Assembly: GCA_964649415.1 (NCBI GenBank)
Contig: CAZYSK010000125.1
Span: forward strand, 1-13,429
Reading direction: 5' to 3'
From: CAZYSK01 sp964649415
Lineage (GTDB): Bacteria; Chloroflexota; Anaerolineae; B4-G1
Length of the DNA stretch: 13,429 nucleotides
In this document: positions 1 through 8,200 of the stretch, one piece after another
Layout: every line of letters starts with the position of its first letter
Numbering within the stretch: the first letter of the stretch is position 1
Position numbers and translations under genes: made by a program
Notes under the pieces: model-generated
The model's input: the letters and a program-made list of their open reading frames with translations, nothing else
Database searches by the model: none
What the model was told of the DNA's origin: nothing

Positions 1-75
1 GAGGGCGACTACCGCGACTGGGACGCCATCCGCGCCTGGGCCAGGGAGATCCAGCCAGCGCTGTCGGGAGCCTAG
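1..75 (+). CDS. 3' end of an unidentified gene (partial)
   Basis: The first 25 codons read openly in frame 1 and end at TAG (73-75), giving a 24-residue C-terminus, EGDYRDWDAIRAWAREIQ followed by PALSGA. It is charged and probably helical. The stop is only 2 bp before the GTG start of nadE, and the GGGAG that would serve nadE lies inside these last codons, so the two genes are probably co-transcribed and translationally coupled. The fragment is too short to assign a family and no function is proposed. That it is coding is inferred from the open frame and the tight spacing. Confidence 0.55.
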   Translation, partial: EGDYRDWDAIRAWAREIQPALSGA

Positions 76-77
76 CC

Positions 78-1802
78 GTGCTCACAGCCAACCTGCGCAT
101 TGCGTTGGCCCAGATCAACGTCACGGTGGGCGACCTGGCAGGAAACGTGCGCAAGGCACTCGCCCACCTGAGCCGTGCGCGGGAGATGGGAGCTGATCTG
201 GTGGTGTTCCCAGAACTGGCTGTCACCGGCTATCCGCCTGAGGACTTGCTGCTCAAGCCGTCATTCATCGAGGCGAACCGGGCGGCGCTTGAGGAGATTG
301 CGGCCGCCACCTGCGGGTTAACTGCGGTGGTGGGCTTCGTCGATGCCGATGGCGACGTGTACAATGCGGCGGCCGTGCTCCACGACGGCGCACTGGCTGG
401 TGTCTACCGCAAGCACTACCTGCCGACCTACGGCGTCTTCGACGAGGACCGCACCTTCCGGGCCGGTGATGTGAATCCCGTCTTCGCCCTGGGTGACGCC
501 CTCGTGGGGGTGAGTATCTGCGAGGATATCTGGTATCCCGAAGGCCCGCCCCAGGTTCAGGCCCGCGGCGGCGCACATCTCCTGATCAACATCTCGGCGT
601 CCCCCTATCACGCCGGGAAGCGGGCGGCTCGGGATCGCATGCTGGCCACCCGGGCCGCCGACAACGTGGCCATCGTTGCCTTCTGCAACCTGGTCGGGGG
701 GCAGGATGAACTGGTCTTGGACGGCGGGAGCGTCGTCTTCGACGAGCGAGGTGAATTGGTCGCCCGGGGCGCGCAGTTCGAGGAGGATCTGGTCGTGGCC
801 GACGTGGACGTGGGCGGCGTCTTTCGCCAGCGGCTCCACGACCCGCGCCGGCGCAAGGAGCCGGACGCGAGTGTGACCCGGATGGGCCTGTCGCCAGTGG
901 CACGGCGGTCGCCTCCTCCAGACCTGCCCGGCCCGCACATCGTCAAGCCGTTGCATCGCCTGGAGGAGGTCTACAGCGCGCTGGTGCTGGGGACGGGCGA
1001 CTACGTGCGCAAGAATGGCTTCCAGAAGGTGGTCGTCGGTCTGTCCGGCGGCGTGGACTCGTCGCTCGTCGCCTGCGTCGCCGCCGATGCGCTGGGACCG
1101 GAGAACGTGACCGGCGTGGCGATGCCCTCGCGCTACTCGGCCGGCTTCAGCGAAACCGACGCGGCGCGCCTGGCCGAGCACCTGGGTGTCCATTTTCTCG
1201 TCATCCCCATTGAGCAGGCCTTCCGGGCCTACCTGGACACGCTGGCGGAGCCCTTCGCCGGGCAGGAGCCCGACGTCGCGGAGGAGAACCTACAGGCGCG
1301 CGTCCGGGGCAACCTGCTGATGGCTCTGTCCAACAAGTTCGGTTGGATGGTGCTGACCACTGGCAACAAGAGCGAGATGAGCGTGGGCTACGCCACGCTG
1401 TACGGCGACATGGCGGGAGGCTTCGCCGTGATCAAGGACGTGCCCAAGATGCTGGTGTACCAGCTATCCCGTTGGCGGAACGCGCAAGGCGATGACCCGG
1501 TCATCCCGGAGCGGGTGCTGACCCGGCCACCCTCGGCCGAGTTGCGCCCCGATCAGAAGGACACCGACAGCCTGCCCCCGTACGAGGTGCTGGACGCGAT
1601 CCTGCAGGCCTACGTCGAGGAGGATCGGTCGCTCGACGAGATCGTGGCGCTGGGTTTTGCAGAGTCGCTGGTCCGCGACGTGATGCACATGGTGGATCGT
1701 AACGAGTACAAGCGCCGCCAGGCCCCGCCGGGGGTCAAGATCACCCCGCGTGCCTTTGGCCGGGATCGGCGCCTGCCGATCACGAACCGGTTTAGGCCAT
1801 AG
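78..1802 (+). CDS. nadE: Glutamine-dependent NAD+ synthetase
   Basis: This cytoplasmic enzyme catalyses the last step of NAD biosynthesis: deamido-NAD+ (NaAD) + ATP + glutamine to NAD+ + AMP + PPi + glutamate. The 574-residue protein has two domains. The N-terminal nitrilase/CN-hydrolase glutaminase (about 5-270) shows the full Glu-Lys-Cys triad: E46 in VVFPELAVTGYPPEDLL, K112 in YRKHYLP, and C148 in VSICEDIW. The C-terminal ammonia-dependent synthetase (about 290-574) has the ATP pyrophosphatase loop SGGVDSS at 323-329, TTGNKSE at 427-433 and YGDMAGGF at 442-449, and ends in the usual PITNRF. Length is normal for the two-domain type. The GTG start at 78 has GGGAG 7 nt upstream, and the protein begins just before the conserved 'LRIALAQINVTVGDL'. 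No ATG is available nearby. It sits 2 bp behind the preceding gene, so it is probably in an operon. Assignment is secure. Confidence 0.96.
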   Translation: MLTANLRIALAQINVTVGDLAGNVRKALAHLSRAREMGADLVVFPELAVTGYPPEDLLLKPSFIEANRAALEEIAAATCGLTAVVGFVDADGDVYNAAAVLHDGALAGVYRKHYLPTYGVFDEDRTFRAGDVNPVFALGDALVGVSICEDIWYPEGPPQVQARGGAHLLINISASPYHAGKRAARDRMLATRAADNVAIVAFCNLVGGQDELVLDGGSVVFDERGELVARGAQFEEDLVVADVDVGGVFRQRLHDPRRRKEPDASVTRMGLSPVARRSPPPDLPGPHIVKPLHRLEEVYSALVLGTGDYVRKNGFQKVVVGLSGGVDSSLVACVAADALGPENVTGVAMPSRYSAGFSETDAARLAEHLGVHFLVIPIEQAFRAYLDTLAEPFAGQEPDVAEENLQARVRGNLLMALSNKFGWMVLTTGNKSEMSVGYATLYGDMAGGFAVIKDVPKMLVYQLSRWRNAQGDDPVIPERVLTRPPSAELRPDQKDTDSLPPYEVLDAILQAYVEEDRSLDEIVALGFAESLVRDVMHMVDRNEYKRRQAPPGVKITPRAFGRDRRLPITNRFRP

Positions 1803-1825
1803 ACGCCCCAAGCCGGTCAGGCCAT

Positions 1826-1850
1826 CGAGAGGAGGAGGAAATGGCGGAGT
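1826..1850 (+). repeat. Direct repeat copy 1: Shine-Dalgarno plus start codon
   Basis: This 25-bp sequence is repeated exactly at 1987-2011. It contains the very strong ribosome-binding run GAGGAGGAGGAA directly before ATGGCGGAG. From the ATG at 1841 the frame reads M-A-E-L-L-R and stops at TGA (1859-1861), so it is a six-codon mini-ORF 38 bp after the nadE stop. The repeat is seen directly. Whether it is a translated leader peptide, the fossil 5' end of a lost gene, or part of a mobile repeat is undecided. Confidence 0.8.
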
Positions 1851-1855
1851 TACTC

Positions 1856-1953
1856 AGGTGACCGGCACTTGTGTACCAATCTTGATGGAAATGGCATCTG
1901 GTTACCATCGAAAAGGGCGTTTCTGAGAGCAGTTGTGGAAGTGCCGGTCACCT
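1856..1953. repeat. 98-bp element with 15-bp perfect inverted ends (REP/MITE-like)
   Basis: AGGTGACCGGCACTT at 1856-1870 is the exact reverse complement of AAGTGCCGGTCACCT at 1939-1953. Each arm is itself quasi-palindromic (GTGACCGGCAC against GTGCCGGTCAC, 8 of 11 matching). The 68-nt interior contains a smaller stem, GATGG (1884-1888) with CCATC (1905-1909). Outside the arms, CTCAGG (1853-1858) and CCTGAG (1975-1980) also pair. There is no coding capacity. The shape resembles non-autonomous REP or MITE elements moved by RAYT-type transposases, but no transposase is in the window, so the class is an inference. It could alternatively work as a terminator-like structure after nadE, though no T-run follows. 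Confidence 0.6.
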
Positions 1954-1986
1954 TGATGCCTCGAATAGGTCATGCCTGAGCAGTTA

Positions 1987-2011
1987 CGAGAGGAGGAGGA
2001 AATGGCGGAGT
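1987..2011 (+). repeat. Direct repeat copy 2: Shine-Dalgarno plus start codon
   Basis: Exact second copy of the 25 bp at 1826-1850. Its ATG (2002-2004) reads M-A-E-Y-G and stops at TAA (2017-2019). It lies upstream of the promoter at 2058-2087, so it would be transcribed only by read-through from nadE. The two copies bracket the 98-bp inverted-repeat element. That arrangement would fit an insertion or recombination event, although 25 bp is long for an ordinary target-site duplication. Confidence 0.8.
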
Positions 2012-2057
2012 ACGGGTAAACGAATCCATAAGAAACGCATAGAAACCTGTGCAAGGG

Positions 2058-2087
2058 TTGACAGAAAGCGGGAATTCGTTGTAGAAT
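2058..2087 (+). promoter_or_regulatory. Sigma70-type promoter of the large secreted-protein gene
   Basis: TTGACA at 2058-2063 (perfect -35) and TAGAAT at 2082-2087 (-10, one base from TATAAT) are separated by 18 bp. Transcription should begin near 2094, leaving a leader of about 195 nt before the preferred start codon. The -10 context GTAGAATGG also occurs in the promoter at 12096-12124. Confidence 0.75.
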
Positions 2088-2289
2088 GGTGGTACAGGGT
2101 GATATGATCAGCACATAGCACGGAACACAAGGCTTTCGTGGCTGTCTGGGCGGGCCGGTTTGCTCCACGCCAACGTGAGGGTCGGTGAGGTTGCCCTACG
2201 TCCAAACGCCATCTCCATCGGATTGGAACAATCCGCGTGGTATTGAAGGTCTTCACAAGGGCGGGAAGAGCAACAACAGGGGGATTCGA

Positions 2290-5200
2290 TTGCATACCCG
2301 AAATGCTGTCCACTATGCTATCAAAGTCATGAGCATGTTGGCTTTGATATTGACGGTCGCTCCGGTTGCGGCTGCGCCTACTCTTGGCTCGGTTTCATAC
2401 GCGATTGAGGAGCGGGCCACGCGTCCGGCTTCTCATCTTGCCACTGCCGATTCTAATGCTGGCTGGGAGGAGGTGGGGAGCGGGTCGGCGACCGATGGGG
2501 GCATCAGCAACAGCAGCGGCAACGCCCTTGATCCTTCCATCGCCGTCGCATCTGATGGCACGCCCTACGTCGCCTGGCACGACTACAGTACAGGAGGATT
2601 GAGCGAGGTCTATGTGCGCCGGTGGAATGGGAGCAGTTGGGCGGAGGTGGGGACCGGCTCGGCCAGTGGGGGAGGCATCAGTGACAACAGCGGGGGCTCG
2701 CGCTCGCCGTCGGTGGCCGTTGACCCGGACGGAACACCGTACGTGGCCTGGCTTGACGACAGCGTTGGATCTGGTTCCGAGATCTACGTGCGGCGCTGGG
2801 ACGGCAATACCTGGGAAGAGGTGGGGACGAACTCGGCCAGCGGAGGAGGGATTAGCGGTAACGACGGCAACTCGCGTGACCCTTCGGTGGCCACTGCCCC
2901 AGACGGGACGCCGTACGTCGCCTGGCACGATTCCACCAGCGACAATTCTGAGATCTACGTGCGGCGTTGGGGCGGCAATACCTGGGAAGAGGTAGGGGCA
3001 GGCTCGGCCGGCGGAGGAGGGATCAGTGCCAACGACGGCGACTCGCGTGATTGTTCATTGGCCATCGCTCCAGACGGGACGCCGTACGTCGCCTGGCGCG
3101 ACAACAGCGGTGGAGACTCTGATGTCTACGTGCGGCGTTGGGACGGCGATACCTGGGAGGAGGTAGGGGCAGGCTCAGCCAGCGGTGGTGGTATCAGTGA
3201 CAGTGACGGCGACTCCAGATACCCGTCGATGGCCATTGGGCCTGATGGTGTGCCCTACGTGGCGTGGGAGGATGGGGGCTTCGCGAACCGCGAGATCTAC
3301 GTGCGGCGCTGGAATGGGAGCAGTTGGGAGGAGGTAGGGCCAGGCTCCGCCAGCGGGGGAGGCATCAGTGACAACAGCGGCAACTCGGGGAAGCCATCGG
3401 TGTCGGCTGCCGCGGATGGCGTGCTCTATGTCGCCTGGCTTGACAACAGCGAGACCTCCACGTACGAGATCTACGTGCGGCGTTGGAATGGGAGCGCCTG
3501 GGAGGAGGCAGGGTCCGGATCGGCCAGCGGCGGGGGCGTGAGTGCCAACAGCGGCTGGTCTGGGATGCCCTCGGTGAGCGTCGGTCCGGCCGGCGTGTCG
3601 TATGTCGCCTGGAGCGACTACAGTGGGGGGGACCCCGACATCTACGTGCGCCGGCGCCCGCCCCTGGCCTTTCCCAGGACTCTGGACTTCGGGACTGAGC
3701 TTACGGAATTGGGACTGTCCATCGACCCGCTTGGGCCTGGCGAGACCTGGGCGTTGAGCGAGGATGTCCCCTGGCTATCACTCAGTAGTACCAACGGCGT
3801 CGGCCAGGTCACGGTTGCAGTCACCGTGAGCCGGGACGGGCTGGCGTGTGGCGCGCATACCGGCGCAATAAGCGTCAGTTCGGGTGGCGAGACGGTGGTG
3901 GTGAATGCAACGATCATGGTGCTCGCCGATCTCTCGGTCGTTTCGGTCACACCCCTACAGGCTGTTGAAGGAAAGGACCTGGTCGTTGGAAAGGCCACCG
4001 CGGTCAAGGTGTTGGTGCAGAGTGGTTCCAAGGCTGTGATTGATGACGTGCCCGTCACACTGATCTACAACGGTCAGGAGTTCTCCACTTTCTATGTGGC
4101 GGAGAGGGCCAACATCGGCGCTGACTTCAGCTTGTTGCGCGACGATGGTGAATACCCCCTCTCCTTTTCTGGCACGCCTGCCACAAAGGCCATCTATTTC
4201 TTCGATCCTGACCTGACGCCGACTTCCACTGGAACGTATCAAGCGCGCGCCGACATCCATGTCGTTCACGACGCCGACTCGTCGGATAACATGGCTACGT
4301 CTCCACCGGTAGACGTGCGGTATGTCAACCTATCGGGAAGCACTGATGGCTCCGTGGAGCTTGCGTTCCTGGGCGTGGATGGCGCTGCCGAGGCCACGTA
4401 TCAGGGGGGGCATGGAACAGAGCCTTTCGCAGCGATGTTTCCGCTGGCTGAGACCTTGGTCAGCGATAGGCGCGTGGGCCGCCTGGATTCGCATGCCACC
4501 GGGCGTCTTGACCCCACGGATTTCCACGAATTTGTCTTCCGGCTGTACCATGGGGCGAGATTGGCAGCTTCGTCGTCGTCCAGATACGTCGCTGTGATGC
4601 CGGCGGGCTGGTTTGGTGATTACCACCCTGTGGATGACGGTTCCGTGGGGCAGTGGTTTCCCCTTGTGCCCAGACTGGTGCTGGTGGAGGCTGATGCTGA
4701 AGGGCCTCAAAAGATGCTGCGTGAACTGGGGCACTCGTTTGGGTTGCATACACTGCTGGGGGAGCCTGAGTTGTATCCCGATGGCGTGCAGATCACGAAC
4801 GGTCTGGACGTGGCGCATCGCCGTCTGATGCGGCATGGGCTGATGAGCAAGGAGGGCGACACGTCCTATGTGTACTCCTTCATGGGTGCAGATAGGCTGA
4901 CTTCACTGGATTGGATCAAGCCTTCGGACTACGACGACCTTCTGTCGAGACACGCGCAGGCCAGCGACTCGTCGGACCTGTTGCTGGTGTCTGGGACCGT
5001 GCATCGAAGCGGAGGCGTCACGCTTGCGAACTGGTGGCGATTGCCCTCTGGCCTGGCCGACGAAGGCAGTTCAGGCGAGTACGCGATCGAAATGCGCGAC
5101 GGCGGTGGTGGTGTGCTGCATGCGCACAGTTTCTCTCCGAGCTTCATCGTGGAGGGAGGCAAGAGTACGGACGTGCAGCCGTTTGTCTTTGCCATCCCAT

Positions 5201-8200
5201 ATCCGGCGGGCACGACCGATGTCCACGTCGTGAGGAATGGCTCCTCGCTTGCGTCACGGCACGTCACGCCTAACGCTCCCGATGTTTCCGTGGTTTCACC
5301 GAATGGGGGGGAAGTCTTCAACGTGGGGGACGTGGTCTCGGTCGCGTGGAGTGGATCGGATGCCGACGGAGATGACGTATCCTATGCCGTGCTGTACAGC
5401 AGCGACGACGGTGCAAGCTGGAAGCTGGTGGATGCGGACCTCGCGCAGGCCGGCTACTCGGTGAGCACGGCGGATTTCGCGTCTGGAAGTCGCTACCGCG
5501 TCAAGGTTATTGCGACCGACGGCGTCAACGCGGCGCAGGACGTGTCGGATCGGGTGTTTTCTATGCATGCGGCGGTGCATCTGCCGGTGGCGCTGCGTGG
5601 CTTCCTGCCAGCGCCGGGACCAGCCAACCGCGCGCCCTACGCACCGTCCGTATCTTCGCCTCCTGACGGTGCGACCGATCAGAGCGTGGACGTGGACCTA
5701 AGTTGGACTGGCGGCGATCCTGACGGCGATGGTGTGACCTACGACGTCTACCTGGAGGTGGGTGATAGCACGCCTGACGTGCTCGTTTCTGATGACTGGG
5801 CCGCTACGAGCTACGACCCCGGTACCTTGAATGAGAGCGATCACTACTACTGGCAGGTCGTGGCCACCGACGAACATGGGGCGGTCACTGCGGGTCCGGT
5901 TTGGGATTTCGTCACCGAGTCGCTGTCCCCTGACGCGGGGCCGCTCGTGTTTGACGGGTACACGGTGGACGATGATACGTCGCACAACAGCGGCGGGAAT
6001 GGAGACGGCGTGCTCAACCCCGGCGAGACGGTCGAGCTGTACGTGTCGTTGAAGAACCTGGGCACAGACGCGGCTACGTCGGTCACGGCAGTGCTGACGT
6101 GCACCGATCCCTACGTGTCCGCTTTCCTGTACAATGATGCGTCCGACTATCCGGTCATCCCAGGTGGCGGGACGGCGGACAACCTCGACGACTGGGAATT
6201 CTACGTCGACGTGGCCACGCCGCCTGGGCACGTGATCACGTTCTACCTGGACCCCATCACTGCGGGGAGCGGCGGCCCGTGGACGGACAGCTTCGAGGTT
6301 GTCGTGGAGGGACTAGCGCCTGCCCCGCCCTATGCTCCCACGGGGCCGAGCCCTGCTGACGGGGCAGAGATGGTCTCGACGGCCACGCAGCTCGGGTGGC
6401 GGGCGGACGATCCAAACTATGGCGACGTGATGACGTACGACGTCTATCTGGGCACGTCGGACCCGCCGACGGCGGTGGTATGTGACGACGTGTCGGTCGA
6501 GGTGTGCGAGCCCGGGCCTCTAGAGCGTAGCACCGACTACTACTGGTACGTTGTGGCGACGGACAGCACGAGCCAGACCACGACCGGGCCGGTCTGGCAC
6601 TTCACTACCGCACCGGATGGCGTGTTGCCGGTGGCCGTGTTGAACTACCCGGGACGGACGTCGTACTTCTCCGGCAACAACGACAACCGGTGGTCGGAGT
6701 ATGCCTCGATCCTGGCTGGCGATCCCGAGGGGCGCTTCGAGGTGGGAGTGGTCCAAGATCTGTCGGCGGCGACGCTGGCGTCGTACGAGCGGTTGGTGCT
6801 GCCGGACAACGGCGTGCCCGACGCGTATCTGAGTGACGTGGCGGCCTGGTTCACGCCGGGGCGGCGGATCATCGCCGTGGACAGCGCCACGTGCTACGCG
6901 GCGTACTCGGGCTTCATGTGGCCCGACAGCGTTGGGAGCCACGGCAGGGAGGTGTACTGGGACTACGCGAGCACGTCCAACGACCAGGAGGTGATCCGGC
7001 TCAGCAAGACGACCGAGGACTACGCCCTGGGTGACGTGCTGAGCTCGCGGCAGAATGATACGCAACTGTATGGCACGCTCTTGCCCACGGACGCGCTGAA
7101 GTTGACGGCCAAGGCGAGCGATCACGACCGGGTGTACGTGGCCGAGCGCTGGGTGGCAGGCCGGGGCAGTATCGTCGTCCTTGGGCCCTACTCGCCTGCG
7201 CAGAGTGACGTCTATCCGCTGATCCACGATGCGGTGGAAGGAGCGCTCGACCCGCTCGTCTACTCCGGTCACACGATCGACGACGACACGAGAAACACCA
7301 GCGACGGGAATGGGGATGGCCTGGTCAATCCCGGCGAGACGATCGAGCTGTACGTGTCGTTGAAGAACCTGGGCACAGACGCGGCTACGTCGGTCACGGC
7401 GGTGCTGACGTGCACTGATCCCTACGTGCCCGCTTTCCTCTTCAATGATGCGTCCGACTACCCGAACATTCCAGGTGGCGGGACAGCGGAGAACATCGAC
7501 GACTGGGATTTCTTCGTCGATCCGGCCACGCCGCCTGGGCACGTGATCACGTTCTACCTGGACCCCATCGCTGCGGGGACCGGCGGCCCATGGACGGACA
7601 GCTTCCAGGTTGTCGTAGAGGGGGTCCCGCCCGCCCCGCCCTATGCTCCCACGGGGCCGAGCCCCGCTGACGGGGCAGCGATGGTGTCGACGGCCACGCA
7701 ACTCGGGTGGCAGGGGGGCGATCCGGATGACGGCGATACGGTGACGTACGACGTCTATCTGGGGACGTCGGACCCGCCGACGGCGGTGGTATGTGACGAC
7801 GTGTCGGTCGAGGTGTGCGAGCCCGGGCCTCTAGAGCGTAGCACCGACTACTACTGGTACGTTGTGGCGACGGACAGCACGAGCCAGACCACGACCGGGC
7901 CGGTCTGGCATTTCGTCACTGAGCTCTGGCCGGTGGCCGTGTTGGACTACTCAGGACGGCCGTCGTACTTCTCCGGCAACAACGACAATCGATGGTCGGA
8001 GTACGCCTCGATCTTGACCAACGATCCCGAGGGGCGCTTCGAGGTGGGGGTGGTCCACGATCTGTCGGCGACGACGCTGGCGTCGTACGAGCGGTTGGTG
8101 CTGCCGGACAACGGCGTGCCCGACGCGTATCTGAGTGACGTGGCGGCCTGGTTCACGCCGGGGCGGCGGATCATCGCCGTGGACAGCGCCACGTGCTACG

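Larger units (their letters stand above)
1803..2289. other. 487-bp intergenic region with repeats, promoter and leader
   Basis: No long gene is convincing here. It is visibly richer in A and T than the flanking genes. In order it contains: two near-identical units reading CCGGT-(T/C)-AGGCCAT just around the nadE stop (about 1787 and 1813); a 25-bp direct repeat (1826-1850 and 1987-2011) flanking an inverted-repeat element (1856-1953); a sigma70-type promoter (2058-2087); and a leader of about 195 nt for the large gene. The leader holds one modest stem, CGTGG (2137-2141) with CCACG (2165-2169). I recognise no known riboswitch. Minus-strand open frames here lack any family resemblance and are not called. 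Confidence 0.7.

Noticed and set aside
318..1193. 291-codon minus-strand open frame over nadE
   Set aside because: Antisense shadow of a well-conserved enzyme; no domain or ribosome-binding site seen.
2185..2289. GTG 2185 as start of the giant protein
   Set aside because: It puts 35 polar residues before the signal peptide, and GAGGG is only about 3 nt away. TTG 2290 has better spacing, although GTG cannot be fully excluded.
1902..2313. Minus-strand frames of 88 and 109 codons in the gap after nadE
   Set aside because: They overlap each other and the promoter and repeats, and show no protein family features.
2464..3657. CRISPR-like or noncoding tandem array
   Set aside because: The ~172-bp units are in-frame protein repeats of the giant gene, with no spacer structure.
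6520..7701. 393-codon minus-strand open frame inside the giant gene
   Set aside because: Arg/His-rich, no motifs, and its second part repeats only because the sense strand is duplicated.
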